This document shows positions 1-9,011 of a stretch of DNA of 32,345 bases, piece by piece. The notes beneath the pieces were generated by a model. That model was not told the DNA's origin and ran no database searches. It worked only from the letters and a program-made list of their open reading frames with translations. The position numbers were made by a program, and so were the translations under genes. Numbering within the stretch: the stretch's first letter is position 1; each line of letters starts with the position of its first letter. Origin of the DNA: an uncultured Oscillospiraceae bacterium (GTDB lineage: Bacteria > Bacillota > Clostridia > Oscillospirales > Acutalibacteraceae); NCBI GenBank assembly GCA_900553255.1, contig USCI01000017.1:1-32345 (forward strand). Direction: 5' to 3'.

Positions 1-3000
1 AACTTCTTGCGATTTTTTGTTTCAAAATCCTTTTTCGTGGCCACCAGCACATTGGCGGCAGGATAGAGCTGCAAGAACTCGCTGGCCCACTGCTCCGTCA
101 GGTGGTTTGGCACCACAAATAGGGACTTCTGGCACAGGCCCAGCCGCTTGGATTCCATAGCCGCCGCCACCATCTCGAAGGTCTTACCCGCACCCACCAC
201 ATGGGCCAGCAGGGTATTGCCGCCATAGAGGATGTGGGCAATGGCGTTCACCTGATGCTTCCGCAGGGTGATCTCCGGATTCATGCCGAAAAAGTTGATG
301 CGGCGGCCATCATATTCACGGGGCCGGTTGCTGTTGAACAGAATGTTGTACGCCTTGCAGATCTTCCCCCGCCGCTCCGGGTCTTTCCAGATCCACTCGG
401 CAAACGCTTCCTTCAAAAGCTCCTGCTTGCCCTGTGCGATGGCGGTCTCCTTCTTGTTCAGCACCGCCACACGCCGCCCATCTCTATCATATTGATAGTC
501 GAAAATGCGGACGTCTTTCAGGTTCAGACTGCTCTCGATGATCTCATAGGCGCTTGCCCGCAGCGTGCCATAGGTATTGAAAGCCTTGATATTGCTCTTA
601 TCCTTGCTCTTGCCCTCAATGCGCCACTCGCCGGTGATCTGGGAGTAATGCACCTTGATATCCCACCGTGCACGGCGGGGCGTGTCCAGCGTCTCAAAGA
701 TGAACTGCCGGATATACTCCGGATTCAGCCATGTGGCACCCAGCCGCACGGAGATCTCACTGGCGGTCAAGTCCACGGGCTGCATCTTCTCCAATGCCTC
801 CACATTGGGCTGGTACTGCGGCTCCGATTCTGCTTTTGTCCTCACCTCTGCCAGCTTCCGCCGCACATTGCCGGACAGGTACTCGTCGGCGGGCAGGTAT
901 TTCTCGCCGCCCCTTTCCCCGTAATCAGGGTTCAGAAAGACGACGCCCTGCAAGTCCGCGAACAGACTATCCTCGTCCTTGCCGGTGAGCTGCCCCATAT
1001 ACGCCATATCTACGCGGGCCTTCTCCCCGATGGACAGGGCCAGCGCCTCCACCGCCGTGTCCACCCTCTCGGCAGGCCGGTGGCTGCGGATGGTGCGCTT
1101 GGTGAACAGGTCGGCTTTCCGCTTCAGGCCGCCCTCCTCGTCCAGCACCTCCAGCGAACACAGCAGGAAGTAGGAGCTATCCTGGTCAAAGGCGATGGCG
1201 TTGCCACGAGAATTGATAAGCCCATAGTCATGGGTAAAGCGGTCATAGAGGTCGATCAACTTTGCTTGCTGCTGGCGTATCATGTCATCCGGATAGTCCT
1301 CTGTCTGATACTCCAGCAGCGTCCGCACACAATCCCGCAGGCCGATCATACCGCGGATGCGGCTCTCGGCGGTCTTGGACACCTCCACCGGATTCATGCG
1401 GCTGTCCTCGCGGTAATAGAGTTTGTCATTCACCAGCGTATAGGAGAAATTGCGAACGGTGGGGTCTGCTGCGATGGACTGATCCTCGCCCTCCAACTCC
1501 TCCCCGCGCTCATAGGTGGTGATCTCGCCGTGGATATTCTGCACGGCGTTGGCAAGGAGGCTGTCCAGCGGCTGCTCCGGAAACGGCACACAGGTTGGCT
1601 CCGGGCCATACGGTCCCGATACCATTTTCATCTCGCCCAGCACCATATCCGGGTGGTCGAGGAAATAGCGGTTCATGGTGATACCGTCGTCGTTCGTCCC
1701 CAACTGCACCCACTCTGGCTCAATGTCCACCATGCGGTCACGCTTTTGCAGGAACAGAATGTCCGATACCACCTCCGTACCCGCTGCCGCCTTGAAGGTA
1801 TCGTTGGGCAGGCGGATCGCGCCCAGCAACTCCGCCCGCTGCGCGATGTACTTCCGCACATTGCCGGTGCGCTTATCCATGGTGTAGCTGGAGGTGACGA
1901 ACGCCACCACGCCGCCCGACCTCACCTTATCCAGTGTCTTGGCGAAGAAATACTCGTGGATGGACAGGTTCAGCCGGTCATAGCGCCGATCCTGCACTTT
2001 GAACTGGCCGAAAGGCACATTGCCCACCGCCACATCGAAGAAGTTATCGGGGAAGTCCATCTTTTCATAGCCGCGAACGGAAATACTGCTGCGTGGGTAC
2101 AACTGACGGGCGATGCGTCCTGAAACGTCATCCAGCTCCACGCCGTAGACCTTGCTCTCCGCCATGCTCTCCGGCAGCATACCGAGAAAATTGCCCACGC
2201 CGCAGGACGGCTCCAAAATGTTGCCCTGGGTAAAGCCCATCTGGGACAGGGCCTTGTAGATTCCCCGGATGACCACGGGCGGCGTGTAAAAAGCGGTAAG
2301 GGAGCTGGCCCTGGCCGCCGCGTATTCCTCCGAATCCAGCAGAGATTTCAGCTCCTCATAATGGGGGCTGGTTTGTTCAAAGCAGTTTGCAAGGCCGCCC
2401 CAGCCCACATAGCGGGACAGGATTTCCTGTTCTTCGGGCGTGGCCAGCCGTTCCTCAGCTTCGATCTGCTTCAAGGTGCGGATGGCGGCAGCATTGGCCG
2501 CGTATTTCTCGCTGGGGGTGCCGTGGCCCAGGGCGTCATCGGTGATGTGGAAATCATGGCGCTGATCCCTGGGGACCTCCGGGTGCAGGGTTGTGAAAGT
2601 AATGCGCTCACGGCGGGGGGGCTTCGGCGGCAGTGGGAGGGCTTCTTCTTTTTTAGGCTGTAAATCGGCCTGCTCTGGGCTGGCTGGCTGTTCCTCTGCG
2701 GCAGGGGCTTGTTTTGCCTGCTCAATGGCTCGTTCATCAGGGAAGTTCCCGTAAACCCGCAGCCATCTGTTCTCCTGAAGGTCATAGATACCCGCGCCAT
2801 CATAGGCAAAACCATCCTCGCCCTCCATAGTGCCGGCCACATATTTTTGCGCAGCTTGTTCGGCCTCCGCCAGCGTTTGGTAATCCAGCCGTTCATCAAC
2901 CCCATTTTCAAAATGATGGTACACCACCACTTCGTAAGGCGGCTCCATGCGCTGGGCGTAACGGTCGATGTCCTCCATGGTGAGCCATTCCGGTTCATCT

Positions 3001-6000
3001 GGCAGGGCAGCATAAAGTTCCCGCATTTTTGCGATCTGTTCCCGCACGTTCCCAGCCCACAGGTGCTTTTCCGCCCGTCCGCCAGCGCCCAGGAAGTAGT
3101 CGCAGTCGGCTTTCAGGCGGCTGAGTAAGAAATAGCCATCTGACCCCTGCTCCGGCGTGGCGCCGATGGATTCCAGTTCTTCATCGGAAACGGAAACGAG
3201 GCCGTCAAAGTCCAGTTCGGCCAGCTCATTTTGGATGAGTTCATCCAGGCTCTCATACTGCCTGCGCTCCAAAAACTGCCCGCCCAGATAACGCTCAATA
3301 CGGTAATGGACCAGATCGGCATTGACCTGGACGGGGATTTCCGCATCCGTGACAGTGGTGTAGGCAATGCCCACCTTTTCCAGATCACTGAAGTCGGCTG
3401 GGCTGCCATACTCGGCCTCGCAGAAATCGTTGATAAACTCTTTGGCGATCTCCAGTGAAGCAGGTTCCGGCTCCTCGGACAAAAACTCGCGCTCAATGAA
3501 GTCGGCAACATCCTGGCTGTTACCTTTGCCGCCATGGGCACGGTAATCCATCAAACCTTCTTCGACCAGTTCGCTGGATACCGCATATCCGGCCTCCTCC
3601 AGATAACCGGCGATTTCTTCTATCTGCGCCTGTTCCGGGGTAAGGGCCGGGGGCAGCTCCGCGATCTGCTCCATACAGAGGGTGATGTCCACCGCGATTT
3701 CTTCTTCCAGGTCCGCATGGTCCAGGAAGGATTGAAGCAGTCTGCGGATTTCCTCTCTCTGAACGGGGTCGTGAAGCTGCTGGGCGATATTTTCCACCGC
3801 TTGGGCGTCATCTTCGCCATAGCCCATGCGGGAACCGTCAAACTCTCCCACAAAGCGCAGCACCTGGGCAGCCAGCTCCGGGTAGGGGTTTGCCGGTTCT
3901 TCTTTTTGAGGCGGTTCCTGTACCCTGGGTGGCACGGCGAACACCGGCGCGTCCTGGGTCACGGAAATGGTCATTTCCGAAGTGTCAGCAATCCGCTGGA
4001 TTTCCTCCCGCACTGCCTGGGGCATTTCCTCATCATAAATCGTTACCGTGCGGTCCGGCGCGATGTGGGCAACCGTTTTGTAGTCCCCGTGTTCTTCCTC
4101 CAGCCGGTTCCACACAGTAAGCCCATTTCCCAGATGGCCATAGCCCAGGTCGTAGGCTTTGGCTTGCGGCATAGCAGGAGCCACAGGCTCCTTGTGCTCT
4201 GCAAAGAGCGTGAAGGTTCCCTGCCGGAAGGCGGTGAGGTTTTCAAATGCCTGCTGGCGCAGGGCATACATCCTGTCATCCTGCGGGGTGGCCTCCCAAA
4301 CGGGGACCATCATCTGATAGATTTCTTCCACACGGGCCGGGTCGTCAAGCTGCGGCTCGATGAGCTTCACCGCGTCCCAATAGTCAAAGCCAAAGGGATA
4401 GGGGTGGGGCTGCTCCTGCGGCACATTCTCAAAGAAAGTGCGGATATTCCGGGCAAGCTGGTGCTTCTCATACTGCGGCATGGCGGCGCGGTCCTCATCG
4501 GTGAGGAACCGCCCCTGGGCGATCATGGCGCTGACGCGCTTTTCCACGGCGTTCCATTTCAGCTCCACCTTGGCGTAGGGGGCGGTAATACTGCCGTGGC
4601 TGAAAGAAACACCTTTACTGAGCTGGTAGGTCACATCGTCATTCCCACCGGAATGGCCGGTGTACTCGCCGTGGTAGTGCTTTAAGAAATTCTCCCGTTC
4701 CTTGCGCTCTGTGTGGTTGCGATAGAAAGAATACACGGCCAGCCGGTAATCGGTGCTGCGTTTTCCACCCCGGAGAAGGTTGTCGATCTCGTCCCCGGAG
4801 ATGAAAAAACGCCGCTGGGGGGCGTACCCTTCGGCGGCGGTAAAGTGCAGCGGTTCCCGCTGCAGGTCGGAAAGCTGCTCCAGCAATTTTTGCGGACGGT
4901 GGAAATGGAATCGCAGCAGTTCCCGGTTCTCTCTGTATGCCTGGACAAACTGCTCCAGCTCATCCCGCAGGTTCTGCAGCCCCTCCGGATGGCCTAACAA
5001 ATCGCTTATGGCGGCGCTTTCCTCTGGAAACCCATGATTTTTGCCGTAAATGTCATTCACCGTGGGAAGATAGCCCGCGTCGGCGGTGCCTTCTGCAAAA
5101 TCCTGCCGGAGATACCATAGCTGCGCGGCCCGTTGCTGGCGTTCATACCCGTCCACCCGGTCCAGCTCGCTCTGGGGCATATACCGGCCCAAGTCCAGCA
5201 GTTCCCGGATACGGGCCGCCGCCTGTTCCCAGGGGATGAGGGTGGCGCTGGAACGCTGGGCGCTTTCGCCCTGGGCAATGCAGATTCCCTCGGCGTTGTA
5301 CCAGATGGCATACTGTCGGCCATCCAGATAAAAGCCAGCGCCGTTCTCTCCATAGTGCTCTGCCAGGAACCTGGCATTGTCCGGCTTATCCTTTTTGAAA
5401 TAGGCGCAGATGATGAGGCGGCTGTTCTGGTCGTTAGCACCAATGCACAGCGCCTCGTCGATTACCTGCTGAGGCAGAGCCGGGTGAGGGAAAATGGATG
5501 GTTGGGCCGTACCCTCGGCCTGGGCTGGCTGCTGAAACGCCGCAAAATCAAAAAGGGACATCTGCTGGCTCTCCTGGGTAGGGAGCTGCGGGATGTCCGT
5601 CTGAATGAAATATTCTTTTTTGTCAATGAGCTGGGCAGTCCACTGGGCCACAATATCCCAGGAAAAAACGGATTCCTTGGTGCGGGATGGGTAAGAGCCT
5701 TCCCACATGAGCAGGCCATTCTCCTGGGGCTTATATCCCAGGCGCTGCCCGTCAGCGATGATCTCAGTGTACCGGTCCTGATAAGCGGATTTCAGATATT
5801 CCGCCCGTTCCTGAACATCGCTGTGAACCGAGAAGAAAAGCTCGATCTGATTTTTCTTATATTTCAGGTCATCATCCTTGTTGGCGATGATGGCCATAAT
5901 CTGCTTTTCATCCAAAAGCGCAGGGAGCTGTTCGCCACCTGCGCTTTCTTCCGGTTCCGGCTCTTGGGTCGTTAGCTGTAAATCAGTTCTGCCAGCACCA

Positions 6001-7172
6001 TTTCCTCCGCCGCGTTCTGGATGTTGTTCATCAGCCCCACCCATTTCATCTGGTCGCTGGCTTTCAGTTCCTCCGTCACGCCCTCGGCTTTCGCCATCTG
6101 CGCCACGATTTCCTCCATCCGGCGCTGGGCGGTCTGCTGGATCTCCGCCAGATGGCTGTTCAGCTTGCCGCTGGTCAGCAGGTTGGTGTACGTCACCCTG
6201 CGGTGCTCCTTGAGGAACTTCTTCCGAAGCAATGCGTATTTCCCATGGGGAACCGGCTCCTCCTGGGGCGGCAGAAGGTTCGGCAGATTGTAGTCGCCCT
6301 GCCTGGTGTAAGTGATCTCGGTCATATTCAAAACTCCTTTCCGGCTGTGTGTTTTCCTGTTCAGTTACAGCATACTGGTTTTTCTGCTGGGGTTCAAATG
6401 TGCGATTTTCTTTTTGGGGCTGTCTTTGCAGGGCAAGGACCGTGCGGGAAATGGCGGAAAGGCACATCTGGGAGATGTCCCCGGTGGCCACGCCCAAAGC
6501 GTTCAGGGTCTGTGGAGTGTTGAAATTCAGCACATCCCGAAAATCCTCATCCTCAAAGTATTCAGACGGGTCAAGGCCGCAGCGCACCAGCAGCATATAT
6601 CCAATGCTGTTTTGCACCGCCCTGCGGTATTCCACCTCCAGGTTCAGCTCGTCCAGTTCTTCCAGAAAGCTGCCTTCCGTGAGGGTTTTCAATTCAGAAA
6701 GATAGTCGGGCATATTATCCTCCACGGCGTTCTTTGCCGCAGAGAGCAGGGCTTCGCCCAAATCCTCCTTGTGCTCCAGTTCTCCAAAGCTGTTTTCCAG
6801 CGTTTCAATGATGTCCGGCGCGTATTCTTCCCGCACCGTCCAAAGGGGGACGGGCTGGGGGAACCGGGCTTCATGGGTATCGGAAATGTCAAAGTAGTAT
6901 TTCAGTCGGGGTTTTCCATTGTGTTCCCCATCAAAAACGGCAATGCCGTTTGCGCCCCGGTTTACCCAGCGCCCAAATTGCCGGTTCCATCGCTCGATCT
7001 CCAGGACGGCGGTGGCGTCTGGGCGCTGGGCGTAGACAAGCAGTTGTTCATCGAAAGAAAGCCGGTAGTTGCGGCAGGCAGAAGCCAGAAACGCCCGCCA
7101 CTGGTCAGGAGCTGTCACGCTGCGCTGCGTTTCCTGGTACAGCTCCGTCAAGGCTTTATATCGTATCGCCAT
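1..7172 (-). CDS. Giant SNF2-type helicase / N6-DNA-methylase ICE protein (3' end outside window)
   Basis: A single frame with no stop runs from ATG 7172 to the left edge: 2390 codons plus two bases, so the C-terminus is missing. The start has an AAGGAGG site 8 bases upstream. About residues 1-260 resemble the N-terminal module of antirestriction/ICE polyvalent proteins (motif FDEQLLVYAQRPDA, then WNRQFGRWVNRGANGIAVFDG). Residues about 280-400 are a low-complexity G/Q/D/P-rich linker. A long central part of small helical domains follows. Near residue 1600 there is an RYVGWGGLANCFEQ motif, near 1654 the SAM-binding motif EPSCGVGNFLG, and near 1718 the methylase catalytic motif as NVPF instead of NPPY/F. 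Near residue 2323, HVVGAGKTFE is the Walker A of a SNF2-type helicase, whose remainder lies beyond base 1. Such proteins of Tn1549-like ICEs are thought to protect or process element DNA in the recipient; the substrate is unknown. It is the last gene of the minus-strand cluster in view. Confidence 0.9.
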   Translation of the reverse strand, partial: MAIRYKALTELYQETQRSVTAPDQWRAFLASACRNYRLSFDEQLLVYAQRPDATAVLEIERWNRQFGRWVNRGANGIAVFDGEHNGKPRLKYYFDISDTHEARFPQPVPLWTVREEYAPDIIETLENSFGELEHKEDLGEALLSAAKNAVEDNMPDYLSELKTLTEGSFLEELDELNLEVEYRRAVQNSIGYMLLVRCGLDPSEYFEDEDFRDVLNFNTPQTLNALGVATGDISQMCLSAISRTVLALQRQPQKENRTFEPQQKNQYAVTEQENTQPERSFEYDRDHLHQAGRLQSAEPSAAPGGAGSPWEIRIASEEVPQGAPQGDVHQPADQRQAEQPSGGDPADRPAPDGGNRGADGESRGRDGGTESQRPDEMGGADEQHPERGGGNGAGRTDLQLTTQEPEPEESAGGEQLPALLDEKQIMAIIANKDDDLKYKKNQIELFFSVHSDVQERAEYLKSAYQDRYTEIIADGQRLGYKPQENGLLMWEGSYPSRTKESVFSWDIVAQWTAQLIDKKEYFIQTDIPQLPTQESQQMSLFDFAAFQQPAQAEGTAQPSIFPHPALPQQVIDEALCIGANDQNSRLIICAYFKKDKPDNARFLAEHYGENGAGFYLDGRQYAIWYNAEGICIAQGESAQRSSATLIPWEQAAARIRELLDLGRYMPQSELDRVDGYERQQRAAQLWYLRQDFAEGTADAGYLPTVNDIYGKNHGFPEESAAISDLLGHPEGLQNLRDELEQFVQAYRENRELLRFHFHRPQKLLEQLSDLQREPLHFTAAEGYAPQRRFFISGDEIDNLLRGGKRSTDYRLAVYSFYRNHTERKERENFLKHYHGEYTGHSGGNDDVTYQLSKGVSFSHGSITAPYAKVELKWNAVEKRVSAMIAQGRFLTDEDRAAMPQYEKHQLARNIRTFFENVPQEQPHPYPFGFDYWDAVKLIEPQLDDPARVEEIYQMMVPVWEATPQDDRMYALRQQAFENLTAFRQGTFTLFAEHKEPVAPAMPQAKAYDLGYGHLGNGLTVWNRLEEEHGDYKTVAHIAPDRTVTIYDEEMPQAVREEIQRIADTSEMTISVTQDAPVFAVPPRVQEPPQKEEPANPYPELAAQVLRFVGEFDGSRMGYGEDDAQAVENIAQQLHDPVQREEIRRLLQSFLDHADLEEEIAVDITLCMEQIAELPPALTPEQAQIEEIAGYLEEAGYAVSSELVEEGLMDYRAHGGKGNSQDVADFIEREFLSEEPEPASLEIAKEFINDFCEAEYGSPADFSDLEKVGIAYTTVTDAEIPVQVNADLVHYRIERYLGGQFLERRQYESLDELIQNELAELDFDGLVSVSDEELESIGATPEQGSDGYFLLSRLKADCDYFLGAGGRAEKHLWAGNVREQIAKMRELYAALPDEPEWLTMEDIDRYAQRMEPPYEVVVYHHFENGVDERLDYQTLAEAEQAAQKYVAGTMEGEDGFAYDGAGIYDLQENRWLRVYGNFPDERAIEQAKQAPAAEEQPASPEQADLQPKKEEALPLPPKPPRRERITFTTLHPEVPRDQRHDFHITDDALGHGTPSEKYAANAAAIRTLKQIEAEERLATPEEQEILSRYVGWGGLANCFEQTSPHYEELKSLLDSEEYAAARASSLTAFYTPPVVIRGIYKALSQMGFTQGNILEPSCGVGNFLGMLPESMAESKVYGVELDDVSGRIARQLYPRSSISVRGYEKMDFPDNFFDVAVGNVPFGQFKVQDRRYDRLNLSIHEYFFAKTLDKVRSGGVVAFVTSSYTMDKRTGNVRKYIAQRAELLGAIRLPNDTFKAAAGTEVVSDILFLQKRDRMVDIEPEWVQLGTNDDGITMNRYFLDHPDMVLGEMKMVSGPYGPEPTCVPFPEQPLDSLLANAVQNIHGEITTYERGEELEGEDQSIAADPTVRNFSYTLVNDKLYYREDSRMNPVEVSKTAESRIRGMIGLRDCVRTLLEYQTEDYPDDMIRQQQAKLIDLYDRFTHDYGLINSRGNAIAFDQDSSYFLLCSLEVLDEEGGLKRKADLFTKRTIRSHRPAERVDTAVEALALSIGEKARVDMAYMGQLTGKDEDSLFADLQGVVFLNPDYGERGGEKYLPADEYLSGNVRRKLAEVRTKAESEPQYQPNVEALEKMQPVDLTASEISVRLGATWLNPEYIRQFIFETLDTPRRARWDIKVHYSQITGEWRIEGKSKDKSNIKAFNTYGTLRASAYEIIESSLNLKDVRIFDYQYDRDGRRVAVLNKKETAIAQGKQELLKEAFAEWIWKDPERRGKICKAYNILFNSNRPREYDGRRINFFGMNPEITLRKHQVNAIAHILYGGNTLLAHVVGAGKTFEMVAAAMESKRLGLCQKSLFVVPNHLTEQWASEFLQLYPAANVLVATKKDFETKNRKK
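5972..6325 (-). CDS. tnpV: TnpV-type transposon-encoded protein, nested in the helicase/methylase gene
   Basis: This 117-aa frame lies wholly inside the giant gene, in a different frame. It begins MTEITYTRQGDYNLPNLLPP and contains KFLKEHRRVTYTNLLTSGKL, AQMAKAEGVTE and MKWVGLMNNIQNAAEEMVL, the full pattern of the TnpV family found in clostridial mobile elements. ATG 6325 has an AAAGGAG site 8 bases upstream. A TTG at 6331 would add two residues but fits the ribosome site worse. The family is usually a short, highly charged helical protein of about 115-125 aa, so this copy is full length. Its function is not established. The overlapped part of the giant protein (about residues 283-401) is a low-complexity linker, which suggests the two frames tolerate each other because the linker has few sequence demands. 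Both the family match and the ribosome site argue that it is expressed; this is not proven. Confidence 0.78.
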   Translation of the reverse strand: MTEITYTRQGDYNLPNLLPPQEEPVPHGKYALLRKKFLKEHRRVTYTNLLTSGKLNSHLAEIQQTAQRRMEEIVAQMAKAEGVTEELKASDQMKWVGLMNNIQNAAEEMVLAELIYS

Positions 7173-7190
7173 CGGTTGCCCCTCCTTTTC

Positions 7191-7499
7191 TTATTCTTTT
7201 TTTGCAACTTTCAGTTCTGCGCTGTAATCCTTATCCGGGTCATATTGATTGCACAGGGAGAGCAGTAACAGCCAGATGGTATTTCCGGCCTCCTTCGGGT
7301 ACATCCGTAGCGCCACGCAGGGCGCATGGTCGCTGTCAACAAAGGGCCTCCCATAACGCATAAACTGGTCGATCAGCTTTTGAGCCATCTCCCGGTATTC
7401 TTCATAGGGGTTCTGTTCCGCCTGCTGATGGAGAACCGTCATAAGCAAGTTGAACCAGTCCTCATGCGTATCCAGTTTTACGGGCGGTAAAGACGCCAT
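7191..7499 (-). CDS. Conserved ICE protein, 102 aa, function unknown
   Basis: The protein starts MASLPPVKLDTHEDWFNLL and is mostly helical and acidic in its first half, with a hydrophobic stretch (NTIWLLLLSLCNQY) and a lysine-rich end (ELKVAKKE). A longer frame opens at 7577, but ATG 7499 has a GAGGTG site 7 bases upstream and lies just after the stop of the upstream gene, so it is preferred. It sits 18 bases before the giant helicase/methylase start and is probably translated from the same message. No catalytic motif is visible. I recall similar small proteins next to this helicase in related elements but cannot name a function. Confidence 0.75.
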   Translation of the reverse strand: MASLPPVKLDTHEDWFNLLMTVLHQQAEQNPYEEYREMAQKLIDQFMRYGRPFVDSDHAPCVALRMYPKEAGNTIWLLLLSLCNQYDPDKDYSAELKVAKKE

Positions 7500-7509
7500 T
7501 TTTATCACC

Positions 7510-8055
7510 TCATCTTTCCATGGCGGCGGCCTGCCGCTGCCGGGGAATGGAAAACCCGTAGACTTTGGCGATGTCATCGCCCAGCCTGCGGGTCACTCTC
7601 GTAATATCGGCGCGGGTTGCAATGCCGCGATATAGTTTTTCTTTCAGCAGTTCAATTTGAGAAGGGCTGGCGCTGTCCTTGTAAACGCGGTAGAGGTAAA
7701 AGTTCCTGCCATCATGGTGGATGGCGTCGCACCGCAGATCGCCCAGCCTGTCCACATACCAGGTGGAATAATCCGTATCGGAATACAGGCAGTCCCGGAT
7801 GTTGCCGCTGGGGATTTCCTTATATCCCATGCGCCGCCCATTCCACAGGCCCAGGTCGCCTACGACTAAAATCGGCTGGGAGAGCTGCACATTGAGGTTA
7901 GCGCGTTCATCATCCAGGTAATCCCCATTGATTTCATACATCAAGGAAATGCGCTCATTTTCGGATAAATCCGGGTATTCTGCCTCCAGATCGTCCCGCC
8001 AATCCTCATAGTCCAGGCCATAATTGCTCCAGATAACGTGTCTTTCCTCCTTCAT
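7510..8055 (-). CDS. Conserved ICE protein, 181 aa, function unknown
   Basis: An acidic N-terminal half (DYEDWRDDLEAEYPDLSENERISLMYEIN) is followed by a compact domain with LSQPILVVGDLGLWNGRRMGYK and CDAIHHDGRNFYLYRVYK, and a basic C-terminus. It is soluble, with no signal peptide or membrane helix. The ATG shares an ATGA with the stop of the upstream gene, so translation is coupled; a GAGGTG site lies 7 bases before the start. The aromatic-rich central block resembles proteins described only as hypothetical in Tn1549-like ICEs. The family is conserved with these elements, but its role is not known to me. Confidence 0.8.
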   Translation of the reverse strand: MKEERHVIWSNYGLDYEDWRDDLEAEYPDLSENERISLMYEINGDYLDDERANLNVQLSQPILVVGDLGLWNGRRMGYKEIPSGNIRDCLYSDTDYSTWYVDRLGDLRCDAIHHDGRNFYLYRVYKDSASPSQIELLKEKLYRGIATRADITRVTRRLGDDIAKVYGFSIPRQRQAAAMER

Positions 8056-9011
8056 CGGGCTTCACCTCGATCTTTTTGCCTGGGCTTGATGGGCTGCCCC
8101 TGCTCATCATAGTTTTTAGGGTCGGCGGCGGGGGTCTGCCACCCAAACATGGAGCCGGCCAGCATAGCGGCCTCCTGCGCTTTGGTAACGCCGTTTTTTC
8201 CATTGCTGTCCTCTGCAAATCTGCGATTTTCTCCGGCGTCCGCCGCTGAAAATTCAGGACAGGGGCTGTATCCTTTTTCGCCCCTGGTCAGAAGAATCAG
8301 CTCCCCGGATGAGGGCAGTACACTAAAACACTGCACCGGCAGAGAAGAACGCAGCGGGATCACGCTCCCGTGAGTTTGCTCCAATCGCTCCGCAAATTCG
8401 CAAATATGATACAGGGCGCTGGAATACCCGCCGCTGGTTTCAAAATGGGTTTCGTCGATGAACCGGCAGGTGCGGTCGCGGGTTCCTCCACCGCCCGTGA
8501 AAATGCGGATGTGGTCGCCATCAGGGATACGGAACAGCTCCTTGTAGCCGGGCGTGATAAACCGGATGCCCTGTTTGGCCTTTTCCATGTGGTGTTCCAG
8601 AAATCGGGCAACGTAGGCGTAGAGATAAAAGTTGTAGTCCCCATAATTGGGATTGCACCGTAGCATATAGGTGTGCTGGGGCGTCTGCACCTTAAAACCG
8701 TACTCAGCGCAGTAGTTTCCCTCAAACTCAGCCTCCGGGTTCTGATAGCAAAACCTGGTCATGCTGTCACGGGTGCAGAGCAGCCCGTCCTTCTCCCGCA
8801 GAGTGTTGACCACTTCATCAAACTCCGCCTTAAACTCGTCCGTCTTGTATTCCCTCCGGTGGTCGAACCAGGAAGTGTAAAATTCCTGGCCGCCGCCAAA
8901 ATCCCCGCGCAAATGGCCGATACAGCCGGTTTGCCCTTCAAGCTGGCTGCTCTGGTTGTACGCATACAGGCGATCTGCCGGGGTCATGCTGGTAATTGTC
9001 AGTTCCATCAT
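8052..9011 (-). CDS. Conserved ICE protein, 319 aa, function unknown
   Basis: It begins MMELTITSMTPADRLYAYNQ and carries blocks that I recognise as conserved across clostridial ICEs: GHLRGDFGGGQEFYTSWFDH, a region with FITPGYKELFRIPDGDHIRI, PLRSSLPVQCFSVLPSSGEL, and a C-terminal tail with KAQEAAMLAGSMFGW and TPAADPKNYDEQGQPIKP. No signal peptide, membrane helix or known catalytic motif is visible. Both gene ends overlap their neighbours by 4 bases (ATGA), placing it in the middle of a translationally coupled run. The tail resembles a linker that other element proteins share, so it may mediate protein contacts. That is inference only. Confidence 0.82.
   Translation of the reverse strand: MMELTITSMTPADRLYAYNQSSQLEGQTGCIGHLRGDFGGGQEFYTSWFDHRREYKTDEFKAEFDEVVNTLREKDGLLCTRDSMTRFCYQNPEAEFEGNYCAEYGFKVQTPQHTYMLRCNPNYGDYNFYLYAYVARFLEHHMEKAKQGIRFITPGYKELFRIPDGDHIRIFTGGGGTRDRTCRFIDETHFETSGGYSSALYHICEFAERLEQTHGSVIPLRSSLPVQCFSVLPSSGELILLTRGEKGYSPCPEFSAADAGENRRFAEDSNGKNGVTKAQEAAMLAGSMFGWQTPAADPKNYDEQGQPIKPRQKDRGEAR

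Noticed and set aside
201..4685. Long plus-strand frames (201-2123 and 3534-4685) opposite the helicase/methylase gene
   Set aside because: The minus-strand frame is continuous and carries family motifs; the plus-strand products look like reverse-complement shadows.
5972..6044. Giant helicase/methylase beginning at ATG 6044 just inside the end of tnpV
   Set aside because: The same frame is open to ATG 7172, which has a strong ribosome site and a recognisable N-terminal domain, so 6044 is an internal methionine.
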